A stretch of 64,000 nucleotides of DNA from Streptococcus infantis SPAR10 (GTDB lineage: Bacteria > Bacillota > Bacilli > Lactobacillales > Streptococcaceae). The stretch spans positions 255,501 to 319,500 of the forward strand of contig NZ_ALCH01000004.1 of NCBI RefSeq assembly GCF_000279535.1, in the 5' to 3' direction. Below are positions 27,753-40,132 of this stretch, one piece after another. How positions within the stretch are numbered: the stretch's first letter is position 1; each line of letters opens with the position of its first letter. Under the pieces are notes generated by a model. The model did no database searches, had not been told where the DNA came from, and saw only the letters and a program-made list of their open reading frames with translations. The translations under genes and the position numbers were made by a program.

Positions 27753-28916
27753 ATGAATAAAGTATTCGTCAGTCGGCGTGTCGAAAAAAAGCTCCGCAAA
27801 GGTCAGGTTCTTTTGGAAGAAGTTGATTTTCCAGACTTATCTGAAACTGATCAGGAAGTTGAACTTTTCAGCCAAAGCAAAGAATTTTTAGGGAAGGCTT
27901 ATTTATCTCGTCAAAATAAGGGAATTGGTTGGTTTGTAACCAACCAGAACATTTCTTTTAAACAAACCTTCTTTGAAAGCTTGTTTGAAAAAGCAAAACA
28001 AAAACGTTCTTCCTACTATCAAGATGAGTTGACAACTGCCTTTCGTTTGTTTAATCAAGAAGGCGATGGATTTGGTGGAATGACGCTGGATCTCTATGGA
28101 GATTATGTTGTCTTTTCCTGGTATAACTCCTATATCTATGGAATTCGCCAAGAGATTATTGCAGCCTTCTCTCAGGTATTCCCGGAAGTCTTAGGTGCCT
28201 ATGAAAAGATTCGCTTTAAAGGTCTAGACTATGAGTCTGCTCATATCTATGGTCAAGAAGCAGCTGAATATTTCACTGTTCTTGAGAATGGAGTCTTGTA
28301 CCAAGTATTTATGAATGATGGTCTTATGACAGGGATTTTCTTGGATCAGCATGAAGTTCGTGGGAGCTTAGTTGATGGTTTAGCAATGGGGAAATCCTTA
28401 CTCAATATGTTTTCCTACACAGCAGCTTTCTCAGTTGCTGCAGCTATGGGGGGAGCTAGTGAAACGACTTCTGTGGATTTGGCCAAGCGTTCAAGAGAAC
28501 TATCAGAAGCTCATTTTCATGCCAATGGTTTGAGTCTAGACAATCATCGACTGCTTGTCATGGATGTCTTTGAATACTTTAAATATGCTAAAAGAAAAGG
28601 TTTAAGCTATGACGTGATTGTTCTGGATCCGCCTAGCTTTGCCCGAAATAAAAAACAAACATTCTCTGTAGCTAAGGATTATCATAAGTTGATTTCCCAA
28701 AGTCTAGAGATTTTAAACCCAGGTGGAATCATTATTGCTAGTACCAATGCGGCTAATGTTTCCCGTCAAAAATTCACAGAACAAATCGATAAAGGATTTG
28801 CAGGTAGAAAGTATCAGGTCCTTCATAAATATGGACTTCCAGCAGACTTTGTCTACAATGAAAAAGATGAAAGTAGTAATTACCTCAAAGTGATTACCAT
28901 GAAGGTTAGTAAATGA
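27753..28916 (+). CDS. RlmI/RlmK-like class I SAM-dependent rRNA methyltransferase
   Basis: A 387-aa enzyme with an N-terminal PUA-like RNA-binding domain (about 1-75) and a C-terminal Rossmann methyltransferase. Landmarks are [24 protein letters not shown] (SAM loop) and [12 protein letters not shown]. The E. coli relative RlmI methylates C5 of a cytidine in 23S rRNA; the exact target here is unknown. It overlaps aroD by 4 bp (ATGA), so an rRNA-modifying enzyme leads the aromatic amino acid operon, a gene order shared with pneumococcus. Confidence 0.85.
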   Translation: MNKVFVSRRVEKKLRKGQVLLEEVDFPDLSETDQEVELFSQSKEFLGKAYLSRQNKGIGWFVTNQNISFKQTFFESLFEKAKQKRSSYYQDELTTAFRLFNQEGDGFGGMTLDLYGDYVVFSWYNSYIYGIRQEIIAAFSQVFPEVLGAYEKIRFKGLDYESAHIYGQEAAEYFTVLENGVLYQVFMNDGLMTGIFLDQHEVRGSLVDGLAMGKSLLNMFSYTAAFSVAAAMGGASETTSVDLAKRSRELSEAHFHANGLSLDNHRLLVMDVFEYFKYAKRKGLSYDVIVLDPPSFARNKKQTFSVAKDYHKLISQSLEILNPGGIIIASTNAANVSRQKFTEQIDKGFAGRKYQVLHKYGLPADFVYNEKDESSNYLKVITMKVSK

Positions 28917-29590
28917 AATTAATTGTTTCTGTCATGCCAAGAAGTATAGAAGAGGCTCAGGCTATTGATGTTATGCGGTATCATGATGCAGATATCATTG
29001 AGTGGAGAGCAGACTTCTTACCCAAGGAAGCTATCTTGCAGGTAGCGCCAGCTATTTTTGAAAAATTTGCAGGTCGTGAGCTTGTTTTCACTTTACGTAC
29101 TCGTGCCGAGGGTGGTCAAATTGAGCTCTCTTCAGAAGAGTATGTTCAAATGATCAAGGAAGTGGCACAGCTTTATCAACCAGATTATATTGATTTTGAG
29201 TATTTTAGCTACAAGGATGTTTTTGATCAGATGTTGGACTTTCCAAATCTCGTCTTGAGCTACCATAACTTCCAAGAGACACCTGAAAATCTAATGGAAA
29301 TATTGTCTGAGTTAACAAGTTTAAATCCTAAAGTTGTGAAAATAGCTGTTATGGCTAATACAGAACAAGATGTGTTGGATCTGATGAACTTTACACGTGG
29401 CTTTAAAACACTGAATCCTGAACAAGAATATGTAACGATTTCTATGGGAAAAGTGGGCAAGGTCTCTCGTATTACTTCAGATGTGACTGGTTCTAGTTGG
29501 TCTTTTGCAAGTCTAGATGAAGCTAGTGCTCCAGGACAAATTTCACTATCTAGCATGAAAAAAATTAGGGAGCTTCTAAATGAAGATTGA
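28913..29590 (+). CDS. aroD: 3-dehydroquinate dehydratase, type I
   Basis: A 225-aa TIM-barrel enzyme for the third shikimate step, using a Schiff-base lysine. IEWRADFL near the N-terminus binds substrate, the His in [10 protein letters not shown] is the general acid/base, and the Lys in [10 protein letters not shown] forms the imine. Start overlaps the methyltransferase stop and its end overlaps aroE by 11 bp, consistent with coupled translation. Confidence 0.95.
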   Translation: MKLIVSVMPRSIEEAQAIDVMRYHDADIIEWRADFLPKEAILQVAPAIFEKFAGRELVFTLRTRAEGGQIELSSEEYVQMIKEVAQLYQPDYIDFEYFSYKDVFDQMLDFPNLVLSYHNFQETPENLMEILSELTSLNPKVVKIAVMANTEQDVLDLMNFTRGFKTLNPEQEYVTISMGKVGKVSRITSDVTGSSWSFASLDEASAPGQISLSSMKKIRELLNED

Positions 29591-30434
29591 TGGCTACACA
29601 CGTTTAGCAGCTGTAGTCGCAAATCCTATCAAACACTCCATTTCTCCCTTTATTCACAATAGCGCTTTTGAAGCAACCAATACCAATGGTGTTTATCTTG
29701 CTTGGGAAGTAGATGCGACTGAACTAGCAGAAACAGTTGCTAATATTCGTCGCTACCAGATGTATGGAATCAATCTTTCCATGCCTTACAAGGAACAAGT
29801 GATTCCTTATCTGGACCAGTTGAGCGAAGAGGCTTGTTTAATTGGTGCAGTTAATACAGTTGTGAATCGAGAAGGAACATTAATTGGATATAACACAGAT
29901 GGCAAGGGATTCTTTAAGAGCTTGCCTTCTTTTAAAATATCAAGGAAAAGACTGGTTTTGTTAGGAGCAGGCGGTGCAGCCAAGGCAATTTTGGCACAGG
30001 CAATCTTGGATGGAGTGAGTCAGATTTCTGTCTTTGTTCGTTCTTCATCCATGGAAAAAACAAGACCTTACTTAGAAAAAATACAGAATACGACTGGATT
30101 TAGAGTAGATTTATTGGCATTAGAGGATGTTCAAGAGCTTCAAGACAGCATCACTCAAGCCGACCTCTTGGTTAATGCTACTAGTGTGGGCATGGATGGA
30201 TTCTCTCAGCCGATCCCGACCAGCATCGTTTTACCAGAGAAGCTCTTGGTAGCAGATGTGATTTATCAACCCTTTGAAACACCGTTTTTAAAATGGGCAA
30301 GAAACCAGGGAAATCATGCTGTTAATGGCCTGGGCATGTTGCTTTACCAAGCTGCTGAAGCTTTTGAGTTATGGACAGGCAAGGAAATGCCAACAGATCA
30401 AATCTGGGAATTATTAAAACAAAAGTACCAATAA
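29580..30434 (+). CDS. aroE: Shikimate dehydrogenase
   Basis: A 284-aa NADPH-dependent enzyme reducing 3-dehydroshikimate to shikimate. [13 protein letters not shown] binds shikimate, the catalytic Lys is in LSMPYKEQ, and the NADP loop is [10 protein letters not shown], with NATSVGM downstream. Fourth step of the pathway; its gene overlaps aroD and precedes aroB by 18 bp. Confidence 0.96.
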   Translation: MKIDGYTRLAAVVANPIKHSISPFIHNSAFEATNTNGVYLAWEVDATELAETVANIRRYQMYGINLSMPYKEQVIPYLDQLSEEACLIGAVNTVVNREGTLIGYNTDGKGFFKSLPSFKISRKRLVLLGAGGAAKAILAQAILDGVSQISVFVRSSSMEKTRPYLEKIQNTTGFRVDLLALEDVQELQDSITQADLLVNATSVGMDGFSQPIPTSIVLPEKLLVADVIYQPFETPFLKWARNQGNHAVNGLGMLLYQAAEAFELWTGKEMPTDQIWELLKQKYQ

Positions 30435-30452
30435 AGAAAAAGGAGACCTGCT

Positions 30453-31520
30453 ATGAAAATTAGAATAGACCTTCCACATCATCCTTACGATATTCAGATT
30501 GAAAAAGGATGCTTGTCTCAAGCAGGAAAATGGTTGCGTGAACTTTGGCAACCACAAAAGATTGTTATCATAACGGATAACCGTGTGGCTTCACTCTATG
30601 CAGAAAAGGTTAAATTGAGTTTGGAGGATGCTGGCTTTCAAGTGGCAGTTTTTGACTTTTTAGAGGGCGAAGAACGAAAAAATCTGACTACAGTTCAAAA
30701 AGTCTATGAATTTTTAGTCAAACAGGATATGACTCGTAGTGATGGAATCGTAGCCCTCGGCGGTGGTGTAGTTGGCGATTTGGCTGGTTTTGTGGCTTCA
30801 ACCTACATGCGAGGAGTTCATTTTGTTCAAATTCCAACTAGTTTGACAGCCCAGGTGGATTCTTCAATCGGTGGAAAAACTGGAGTGAATACTCCTTTTG
30901 CTAAGAATATGGTAGGAACTTTTGCTCAGCCGGATGGTGTTTTGATTGACCCAACTGTTCTTGAGACCTTGGGTAAGAGAGAGTTGATTGAAGGAATGGG
31001 TGAAGTCATCAAGTATGGTCTTATCGAAGATCCAGAGCTTTGGGACCTATTATCTGATATGGACGGTTCTGTGGAAAGCATATTGGAACATTCCGAGAGT
31101 TTGATTGAGCATTCTTGCCAGGTCAAGCGCAAGATGGTAGTTGAGGATGAGTTGGATAATGGCATTCGTCTGTATCTTAACTTTGGTCATACAATTGGCC
31201 ATGCCATTGAAGCAACTGCTGGTTACGGAAAAGTCATGCACGGTGAGGCAGTAGCTATGGGAATGGTTCAGGTCTCTAAGGTAGCCGAAGAAAAAGGCCT
31301 CATGCCAATGGGAATCACTCAGTCCATCCGAGAAATGTGTCAGAAATTTGGCCTTCCTGTTGATTATGAAAACTGGGATGTTGAAAAGCTCTATCAAGCT
31401 TTGACTCATGATAAAAAAGCGCGTGGGAATACCATGAAGTTAGTTTTGGTACCTGAGCTTGGTTCAGCGATGATTCACCCAGTTTCTCTCGAAGAAATGA
31501 AAGAATACTTAGTAAAATAA
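30453..31520 (+). CDS. aroB: 3-dehydroquinate synthase
   Basis: A 355-aa NAD- and metal-dependent enzyme that cyclises DAHP to 3-dehydroquinate. The NAD-binding [19 protein letters not shown] and [21 protein letters not shown] blocks are in place, and the metal ligands are in [10 protein letters not shown] and [10 protein letters not shown]. The DAHP synthase that supplies substrate is not in this window. Confidence 0.97.
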   Translation: MKIRIDLPHHPYDIQIEKGCLSQAGKWLRELWQPQKIVIITDNRVASLYAEKVKLSLEDAGFQVAVFDFLEGEERKNLTTVQKVYEFLVKQDMTRSDGIVALGGGVVGDLAGFVASTYMRGVHFVQIPTSLTAQVDSSIGGKTGVNTPFAKNMVGTFAQPDGVLIDPTVLETLGKRELIEGMGEVIKYGLIEDPELWDLLSDMDGSVESILEHSESLIEHSCQVKRKMVVEDELDNGIRLYLNFGHTIGHAIEATAGYGKVMHGEAVAMGMVQVSKVAEEKGLMPMGITQSIREMCQKFGLPVDYENWDVEKLYQALTHDKKARGNTMKLVLVPELGSAMIHPVSLEEMKEYLVK

Positions 31521-31529
31521 GGAGAATGT

Positions 31530-32696
31530 ATGAGATATTTAACAGCAGGAGAATCACATGGTCCTCGTCTGACAGCAATTATTGAAGGAATTCCAGCAGG
31601 ACTGCCTTTGACTGCAGAAGATATCAATGAGGATCTCAAACGTCGCCAAGGTGGATATGGACGTGGTGGTCGAATGAAGATTGAAAGTGACCAAGTTGTC
31701 TTTACTTCTGGTGTTCGCCACGGGAAGACGACAGGTGCTCCTATTACCATGGATGTCATTAACAAGGATCATCAAAAATGGCTAGATATCATGTCTGCCG
31801 AGGATATTGAAGACAAACTCAAAAGTAAACGAAAAATCACTCATCCTCGCCCAGGTCACGCAGACTTGGTTGGGGGTATCAAATACCGCTTTGATGATTT
31901 GCGAAATTCTTTGGAACGTTCATCTGCCCGTGAAACAACTATGCGGGTTGCAGTTGGAGCAGTAGCCAAGCGGCTTTTAGCTGAGCTTGATATCGAAATT
32001 GCTAACCATGTTGTTATCTTCGGTGGTAAGGAAATCAATGTTCCGGAAAACTTAACAGTCTCAGAGATTAAGAAACTGGCTGCCCAGTCTGAAGTTTCTA
32101 TCGTCAACCAAGAACGTGAGCAGGAGATTAAGGACTATATTGACCAGATTAAGCGAGATGGGGATACCATCGGAGGTGTTGTAGAAACAGTTGTCGGAGG
32201 TGTTCCGGTTGGTCTTGGTTCTTATGTCCAATGGGATCGTAAACTAGATGCAAGGCTAGCTCAAGCTGTTGTTTCTATCAATGCCTTTAAGGGTGTGGAG
32301 TTTGGTCTTGGTTTTAAAGCAGGCCATCTTAAGGGTAGCCAAGTCATGGATGAAATCCTCTGGTCATCAGAAGATGGCTATACTCGTCGGACTAATAACC
32401 TTGGAGGTTTCGAAGGTGGTATGACCAACGGCCAACCGATTATCGTTCGTGGAGTTATGAAGCCAATTCCGACTCTCTACAAGCCGTTGATGAGTGTCGA
32501 TATTGAAACTCATGAGCCTTATAAGGCAACGGTGGAGAGAAGTGATCCAACCGCTCTTCCAGCAGCAGGTGTTGTTATGGAAGCAGTCGTAGCAACAGTG
32601 TTGGCTCAAGAAATCTTAGAGAAATTTTCATCTGATAATCTGGAAGAATTAAAAGAAGCTGTTGCGAAACATCGGGAGTATACAAAGAATTATTAA
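31530..32696 (+). CDS. aroC: Chorismate synthase
   Basis: A 388-aa FMN-dependent enzyme forming chorismate from EPSP. Family signatures are [35 protein letters not shown] and the C-terminal [14 protein letters not shown]. The reduced flavin it needs could come from a separate reductase. It follows aroB by 9 bp in the operon. Confidence 0.97.
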   Translation: MRYLTAGESHGPRLTAIIEGIPAGLPLTAEDINEDLKRRQGGYGRGGRMKIESDQVVFTSGVRHGKTTGAPITMDVINKDHQKWLDIMSAEDIEDKLKSKRKITHPRPGHADLVGGIKYRFDDLRNSLERSSARETTMRVAVGAVAKRLLAELDIEIANHVVIFGGKEINVPENLTVSEIKKLAAQSEVSIVNQEREQEIKDYIDQIKRDGDTIGGVVETVVGGVPVGLGSYVQWDRKLDARLAQAVVSINAFKGVEFGLGFKAGHLKGSQVMDEILWSSEDGYTRRTNNLGGFEGGMTNGQPIIVRGVMKPIPTLYKPLMSVDIETHEPYKATVERSDPTALPAAGVVMEAVVATVLAQEILEKFSSDNLEELKEAVAKHREYTKNY

Positions 32697-32705
32697 GGAG
32701 TTCTT

Positions 32706-33809
32706 ATGGCAAAAACCATCTATATCGCAGGACTAGGTTTGATTGGTGCTTCCATGGCACTCGGAATCAAGCGGGATCATCCTGATTATGAAATTTTAGG
32801 ATACAATCGTAGTCAAGCGTCTAGAGATATTGCCTTGGAGAGAGGAATGATTGACCGAGCGACGGATGACTTTGCCAGTTTTGCCCCACTTGCAGACGTC
32901 ATCATTCTTACCCTGCCAATCAAGCAAACTATTGCCTTTATTAAGGAATTGGCCAACTTGGACTTGAAAGAAGGTGTCATTATTTCTGATGCTGGATCGA
33001 CCAAGTCAGCTATTGTAACTACAGCAGAGAAGTATTTTGCTGATAAGTCTGTTCGCTTTGTGGGGGCCCATCCTATGGCAGGAAGTCACAAGACAGGAGC
33101 TGCCTCTGCCGATGTTAACCTCTTTGAAAATGCCTATTATATCTTCACGCCATCTAGTCTGACAACTCCGGATACGCTCGAAGAAATGAGAGACTTGCTG
33201 TCAGGTCTTCATGCTCGTTTCATTGAAATCGATGCTGAAGAGCATGACCGAGTGACTTCTCAGATTAGCCATTTTCCGCATATCTTAGCATCAGGGCTGA
33301 TGGAACAAACTGCAAGTTATGCTGAAGAGCATGAAATGGCGCGACGCTTTGCGGCAGGTGGTTTTCGTGATATGACTCGGATTGCTGAAAGTGATCCAGG
33401 TATGTGGACTTCTATCCTCTTATCCAATCGGGATACCATTATTGAACGCATCGAGGATTTCAAGGGCCGTTTGGACGAGATTGGACAAGCTATCAGTAAG
33501 GGTGATGAAAACCAAATATGGAGCTTTTTCAATCAAGCGCGTGAGCAACGTCAGGCTATGGAAATCCATAAACGCGGAGGAGTAGATAGCTCATTTGACC
33601 TTTATGTAGATGTTCCCGATGAGGAAGATGTGATTTTACGCATCTTGGAATTGCTACGTGGAACTTCTTTGGTCAATATCCATATCAATGAGGAAAACCG
33701 TGAGGATGTTCACGGGATTCTGCAAATTTCCTTTAAGAATGCTCAGGATTTAAAACGTGCTGAGCAAGTCATTACAGAAAATACAGACTACACAGTCGTT
33801 ATTAAATAA
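32706..33809 (+). CDS. tyrA: Prephenate dehydrogenase with ACT domain
   Basis: A 367-aa enzyme for the tyrosine branch, oxidising prephenate to 4-hydroxyphenylpyruvate. The NAD loop is [22 protein letters not shown] holds the catalytic histidine. The C-terminal ~80 residues (from [13 protein letters not shown]) form an ACT domain, which suggests feedback control by tyrosine. Confidence 0.95.
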   Translation: MAKTIYIAGLGLIGASMALGIKRDHPDYEILGYNRSQASRDIALERGMIDRATDDFASFAPLADVIILTLPIKQTIAFIKELANLDLKEGVIISDAGSTKSAIVTTAEKYFADKSVRFVGAHPMAGSHKTGAASADVNLFENAYYIFTPSSLTTPDTLEEMRDLLSGLHARFIEIDAEEHDRVTSQISHFPHILASGLMEQTASYAEEHEMARRFAAGGFRDMTRIAESDPGMWTSILLSNRDTIIERIEDFKGRLDEIGQAISKGDENQIWSFFNQAREQRQAMEIHKRGGVDSSFDLYVDVPDEEDVILRILELLRGTSLVNIHINEENREDVHGILQISFKNAQDLKRAEQVITENTDYTVVIK

Positions 33810-33820
33810 GGAGAACAATT

Positions 33821-35997
<2,177 letters not shown>

Positions 35998-36001
<4 letters not shown>

Positions 36002-36846
36002 AAATTGCCTATCTAGGTCCTAAAGGATCTTTTTCGCACCATGTGGTGCAGACGGCTTTTCCTCATGAGGAACTAGAGCCTTTTTCAAATATTACGGACG
36101 TTATCAAAGCTTACGAACAGGGCTTAGTAGACTATTCAGTAGTGCCAGTTGAAAATTCCATTGAAGGTAGTGTTCATGAAACCTTGGACTATCTTTTTCA
36201 TCAAGCTCATATTCAAGCTGTGGCGGAGATTGTGCAGCCAATTCATCAACAGTTGATGGCGGTGCCAGGGCAAGTTAAAATTGAGAAAATCTTTTCTCAT
36301 CCGCAGGCCTTAGCTCAAGGAAAAAAATTTATTGATGAGCATTATCCAGATGCTCAACTAGAAGTCACTGCTAGTACAGCATACGCTGCGCGCTATGTTT
36401 CCGAGCATCCAGATCAGCCTTTTGCTGCCATTGCCCCCAAAAGTTCGGCTGGAGAATATGGTTTGGAATTAATTGCTCAAGACATTCAAGAAATGGAAGC
36501 CAATTTCACTCGCTTTTGGGTGTTAGGTCCCAAGGCACCGCAAATGCCCTTGAATGCAAATGCTAAGAAAATGAGTCTAGCATTGACCTTGCCAGATAAT
36601 CTTCCAGGAGCTTTATATAAGGCACTTTCTACCTTTGCTTGGCGCGGGATTGACCTAACTAAGATTGAGAGTCGCCCCTTAAAAACAGCACTAGGTGAGT
36701 ACTTTTTTATCATTGATGTGGACTATGCTGATAAAGAATTGGTCCATTTTGCTCAAAAAGAATTAGAAACGATTGGGATCCACTATAAAGTACTAGGAGC
36801 TTACCCTATCTATACCATACAGGATAAAGGGAAGGAGAAGGAATGA
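35998..36846 (+). CDS. pheA: Prephenate dehydratase
   Basis: A 282-aa enzyme converting prephenate to phenylpyruvate. The N-terminal LGPKGSFSHH and VENSIEGSV motifs bind substrate, and TRFWVLG contains the catalytic Thr. A C-terminal ACT domain (with TKIESRPLK) gives phenylalanine feedback. There is no chorismate mutase domain, so a separate mutase must exist elsewhere. Overlaps psr by 4 bp. Confidence 0.95.
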
Positions 36847-38171
36847 CTAGAGAGAATCCTCTGACACACCATGAAAAATTACGTTATGACTATCTCTTGA
36901 AAAATATTCATTATCTAAATGAAAGGGAAAGAAGAGAGTTTGCTTTTTTGCAAGCGAAGTTAGATGGTCAACAAGACGTACGTCCGGATGTAAAGGACGA
37001 GATAGATAAATCAGAATATCAAGGCTTTTCTGAATCTAACACCGGTCTACCAAGTTATACAAATCGTACTCGTTCAAGCCGACGTACTAGTCAATCTCAA
37101 CCAAAAGCTAAGCTTCCAAAGCAAAAGAAACCCAAGAAAAAAAGAGCTTTTCGAATCAAACGTATTCTTGCTTGGTTAGGAATGCTGTTGCTTTGTGCTG
37201 CAGTAGGAATGATTTTCATGTTCTTGAAAGGTTTCCAGTCAGCCAATCCGAATGGCTCAAGCGGGTCGAAAGATGCCAAGGCTGCCCAAGTTGAAGTTTT
37301 CAATGGACAGGATACAAGAGATGGTGTCAATATTCTTATTTTAGGGACAGACGGCCGTATTGGACAGAATAGTGCAGAAACACGGACAGATTCTATTATG
37401 GTTCTGAATGTAAGTGGTAAAGATAAAAAACTTAAGCTTGTAAGTTTTATGCGAGATAACCTAGTTTATATTGATGGTTATAGCCAAGTTATTAACGGAC
37501 AAAAACAAACTGACCACAAGTTGAACTTAGCCTACGAATTGGGGGAACAAGAAGGAAAACAAGGGGCTGAAATGGTACGTAAGGTCCTTAAAGATAATTT
37601 TGACCTAGATATCAAATACTATGCTCTTGTAGATTTCCAAGCCTTTGCGACTGCCATTGATACCCTTTTCCCTGATGGTGTGACTATTGATGCTCAATTT
37701 TCAACTCTAAATGGTGTTCCAGTTACAGAAGCTACAGTCGGTGATGACTTGCATGCGACAGAAACCGAGTCACCAACACAAACTATTAAAGTCGGAACAC
37801 AACAAATGAATGGTTCTACTCTTCTCAACTATGCACGTTTCCGCGATGATGATGAAGGGGACTATGGCCGTACTCGTAGACAGCAACAAGTCATGACTGC
37901 TGTTTTACAGCAAATTAAAGATCCTACAAAACTTTTCACAGGTTCAGAAGCACTTGGTAAAGTATTCGCCATGACATCGACAAACCTTCCTTATACTTTC
38001 TTATTAACCAACGGTTTATCCGTCCTCGAAGGAGGTCAGAACGGTATTGAAAGACTAACAGTACCGGAACTTGGAGACTGGGTAGATGACTATGATGTCT
38101 ATGGAGGTCTAGCACTTCGAGTGGATCAAAAAGCCTACCAGAATAAGCTAGCCCAAATGGGATTCAGATAA
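36843..38171 (+). CDS. psr: LytR-CpsA-Psr family glycopolymer transferase
   Basis: A 442-aa membrane-anchored LCP protein. A long basic cytoplasmic head (about residues 1-105) precedes one membrane helix (ILAWLGMLLLCAAVGMIFMF), then the extracellular LCP domain with ILGTDGR, RTDSIMVL and YARFRDDDEGDYGRTRRQQQV. LCP enzymes attach teichoic acids or capsule to peptidoglycan, with pyrophosphate-lipid carriers as donors. It ends the aro operon and stands directly before the LicD/glycosyltransferase island, which supports a glycopolymer role. Confidence 0.92.
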   Translation: MTRENPLTHHEKLRYDYLLKNIHYLNERERREFAFLQAKLDGQQDVRPDVKDEIDKSEYQGFSESNTGLPSYTNRTRSSRRTSQSQPKAKLPKQKKPKKKRAFRIKRILAWLGMLLLCAAVGMIFMFLKGFQSANPNGSSGSKDAKAAQVEVFNGQDTRDGVNILILGTDGRIGQNSAETRTDSIMVLNVSGKDKKLKLVSFMRDNLVYIDGYSQVINGQKQTDHKLNLAYELGEQEGKQGAEMVRKVLKDNFDLDIKYYALVDFQAFATAIDTLFPDGVTIDAQFSTLNGVPVTEATVGDDLHATETESPTQTIKVGTQQMNGSTLLNYARFRDDDEGDYGRTRRQQQVMTAVLQQIKDPTKLFTGSEALGKVFAMTSTNLPYTFLLTNGLSVLEGGQNGIERLTVPELGDWVDDYDVYGGLALRVDQKAYQNKLAQMGFR

Positions 38172-38183
38172 AAAAATTAATTA

Positions 38184-38235
38184 AAATCAAAGCTTGAGAC
38201 ATCTAACTAAATGGGTGTCTCAGGCTTTGATTTTT
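38184..38235 (+). terminator. Strong terminator after psr
   Basis: A 17-bp stem (38184-38200 with 38217-38233, one G-T pair) and a T-run end the aro-psr operon. Confidence 0.9.
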
Positions 38236-38268
38236 CACATGGTTAGATGGATTTTTTGACCATTTTTA

Positions 38269-38277
38269 TGGTATAAT
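38269..38277 (+). promoter_or_regulatory. Extended -10 promoter of the LicD island
   Basis: TGG-TATAAT at 38269-38277, 37 bp before the first licD gene. A TTGACC at 38256 is only 10 bp away and so is not a usable -35. Confidence 0.6.
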
Positions 38278-38314
38278 GAAATGATGTAATTCTATAGAAG
38301 AGGATGAGAATGAG

Positions 38315-39160
38315 ATGAGTGATTTAAAGGCAATTCAAGCCCGTAGCTTAGAGATGGCTGAATATTTTGTCGCCTTTTGTAAAGAGCATGGCTTGCTCTG
38401 TTATTTGTGTGGCGGAGGAGCAATTGGAGTTTTACGAAATAAAGGTTTCATCCCTTGGGATGATGATTTGGACTTCTTTATGCCACGAAAGGACTATGAA
38501 AAACTAGCAGAATTATGGCCTCAATATGCGGATGAGCGTTACTTCTTATCAAAGAGTTCTAAAGACTATGTAGACCGTAACCTCTTTATCACCATTCGTG
38601 ATAAGGAGACGACTTGTATCAAGCCTTATCAACAAGATTTGGATCTTCCCCACGGCTTGGCTTTGGATGTTCTTCCCTTGGACTATTACCCTAAAAATCC
38701 AGCAGAGCGTAAGAAACAGGTCCGCTGGGCTTTGATTTATTCTCTATTTTGTGCACAAACCATTCCAGAAAAACATGGAGCTATCATGAAGTGGGGTAGT
38801 ACCATTTTACTAGGGTTGACTCCTAAATCGCTTCGCTATCGTATCTGGAAAAAGGCTGAGAAAGAAATGACCAAGTATGGACCAGCCGAAAGTGATGGCA
38901 TTACAGAATTATGTTCAGGGCCAGGATACATGAAGAAAAAGTATCCAATTCAGGCCTTTGAAGACAACATCTTCCTACCTTTCGAAGGAACAGAAATGCC
39001 TATTCCGGTTGGTTATGACGCTTATCTTAGCACAGCTTTTGGTGACTATATGACACCACCGCCTGCAGACAAGCAAGTACCTCACCACGATGCCGTAATA
39101 GCAGATATGGATAAGAGCTATACAGAATATAAGGGAGAATACAATGCAAGAAAAAATTAG
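38315..39160 (+). CDS. LicD family phosphotransferase, first copy
   Basis: A 281-aa LicD-type protein. The family core is YLCGGGAIGVLRNKGFIPWD followed by acidic residues (WDDDLDFF), a nucleotidyltransferase-like metal site. LicD enzymes move phosphocholine from CDP-choline to teichoic acid sugars in pneumococcus, though related proteins transfer other phospho-alcohols. The C-terminal MTPPPADKQVPHHD motif recurs in all three LicD domains of this island. It overlaps the glycosyltransferase gene by 17 bp. Confidence 0.85.
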   Translation: MSDLKAIQARSLEMAEYFVAFCKEHGLLCYLCGGGAIGVLRNKGFIPWDDDLDFFMPRKDYEKLAELWPQYADERYFLSKSSKDYVDRNLFITIRDKETTCIKPYQQDLDLPHGLALDVLPLDYYPKNPAERKKQVRWALIYSLFCAQTIPEKHGAIMKWGSTILLGLTPKSLRYRIWKKAEKEMTKYGPAESDGITELCSGPGYMKKKYPIQAFEDNIFLPFEGTEMPIPVGYDAYLSTAFGDYMTPPPADKQVPHHDAVIADMDKSYTEYKGEYNARKN

Positions 39161-40112
39161 TATCATTGTTCCTGTATACAACGTAGAAAATTATCTTGAA
39201 CGATGTGTTGAGTCGATTTTAAAGCAGACTTATACCAATTTTGAATTGCTTCTTATTAATGATGGTTCGACAGACCAGAGTGGTGACTTGTGTGATCAGC
39301 TGGCTTCTAAAAATGAGAATATCAAGGTTTTTCATCTTGAGAATGCTGGAGTCTCCAATGCTAGAAATGTAGGTATTCAAAACTCAACCGGAGAATGGAT
39401 AACTTTTGTTGATAGTGATGATTTTATTACGCCAGATTATTTGGAAACTTTGATAAGCGCAGTAAGAACAGATATTTCTGTTGGTTTCTCAGTTGCTCGT
39501 TTGCATCATGTAAAAAATGGACAAGTGACAGATTTGCCTGATTTTTCAGGTCAAGAGTCAGTATGGTCTGCTGAGCAAACCATGAAAGAACTATTGATGA
39601 CTGCTCGAACTTCTTTTTTCCCTGTTGCAAAATTATTTAAAAAGGAATTAATTGAAGATTTTAAATTTAGTACAGATTATCATTTAGCAGAAGATGCTCT
39701 ATTCTTAACAGAAGTTTTGCTTGAAACAAAATGTAATAGTGTTTTTATAGATAAACCAATATACTATTATGATCATAGAGAGGGAAGTGCAACTACATCT
39801 GTGAATAATCATGTTTTTGATACTATAGAAGTATATAAAATCATTATTCCTAAAGTTTATCAATGTTTCCCTCAATTAAAACCCGAATTAGTAAATAGAG
39901 AATCTTGGTCTTATATTACAGTCTACGATAAAATAATCTTCACAGATTCGACAGAATATAAAAAAGAGAAAACTCAATTGAGAAAGTGGATATTTAGTCA
40001 TACCTCACAAATATTGAGAGATCCTTATTTTACTAGTTTTCGGAAAATAGCCATTTTGTCACTAAGAATTTCTCCATGGATTTATAGACAAATTGTAGGC
40101 TTGAATAAATAA
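39144..40112 (+). CDS. Family 2 glycosyltransferase
   Basis: A 322-aa GT-A glycosyltransferase. It opens with ISIIVPVYNVENYLERC, followed by LLINDGSTDQSG and the metal-binding VDSDD (FVDSDDFITPDYL). No membrane helix except a weakly hydrophobic C-terminus, so it is likely peripheral at the inner face of the membrane. The sugar donor cannot be read from sequence. It starts inside the preceding licD gene. Confidence 0.88.
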   Translation: MQEKISIIVPVYNVENYLERCVESILKQTYTNFELLLINDGSTDQSGDLCDQLASKNENIKVFHLENAGVSNARNVGIQNSTGEWITFVDSDDFITPDYLETLISAVRTDISVGFSVARLHHVKNGQVTDLPDFSGQESVWSAEQTMKELLMTARTSFFPVAKLFKKELIEDFKFSTDYHLAEDALFLTEVLLETKCNSVFIDKPIYYYDHREGSATTSVNNHVFDTIEVYKIIIPKVYQCFPQLKPELVNRESWSYITVYDKIIFTDSTEYKKEKTQLRKWIFSHTSQILRDPYFTSFRKIAILSLRISPWIYRQIVGLNK

Positions 40113-40132
40113 TGTTATTAAAGGAGTTGAAG

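Noticed and set aside
31475..31765. Minus-strand frames of 70-120 codons across aroB/aroC
   Set aside because: Antisense to well-conserved enzymes; no start signals or known motifs.
38256..38277. TTGACC as a -35 for the licD promoter
   Set aside because: It is only 10 bp from the TATAAT; the promoter more likely works through its extended -10.
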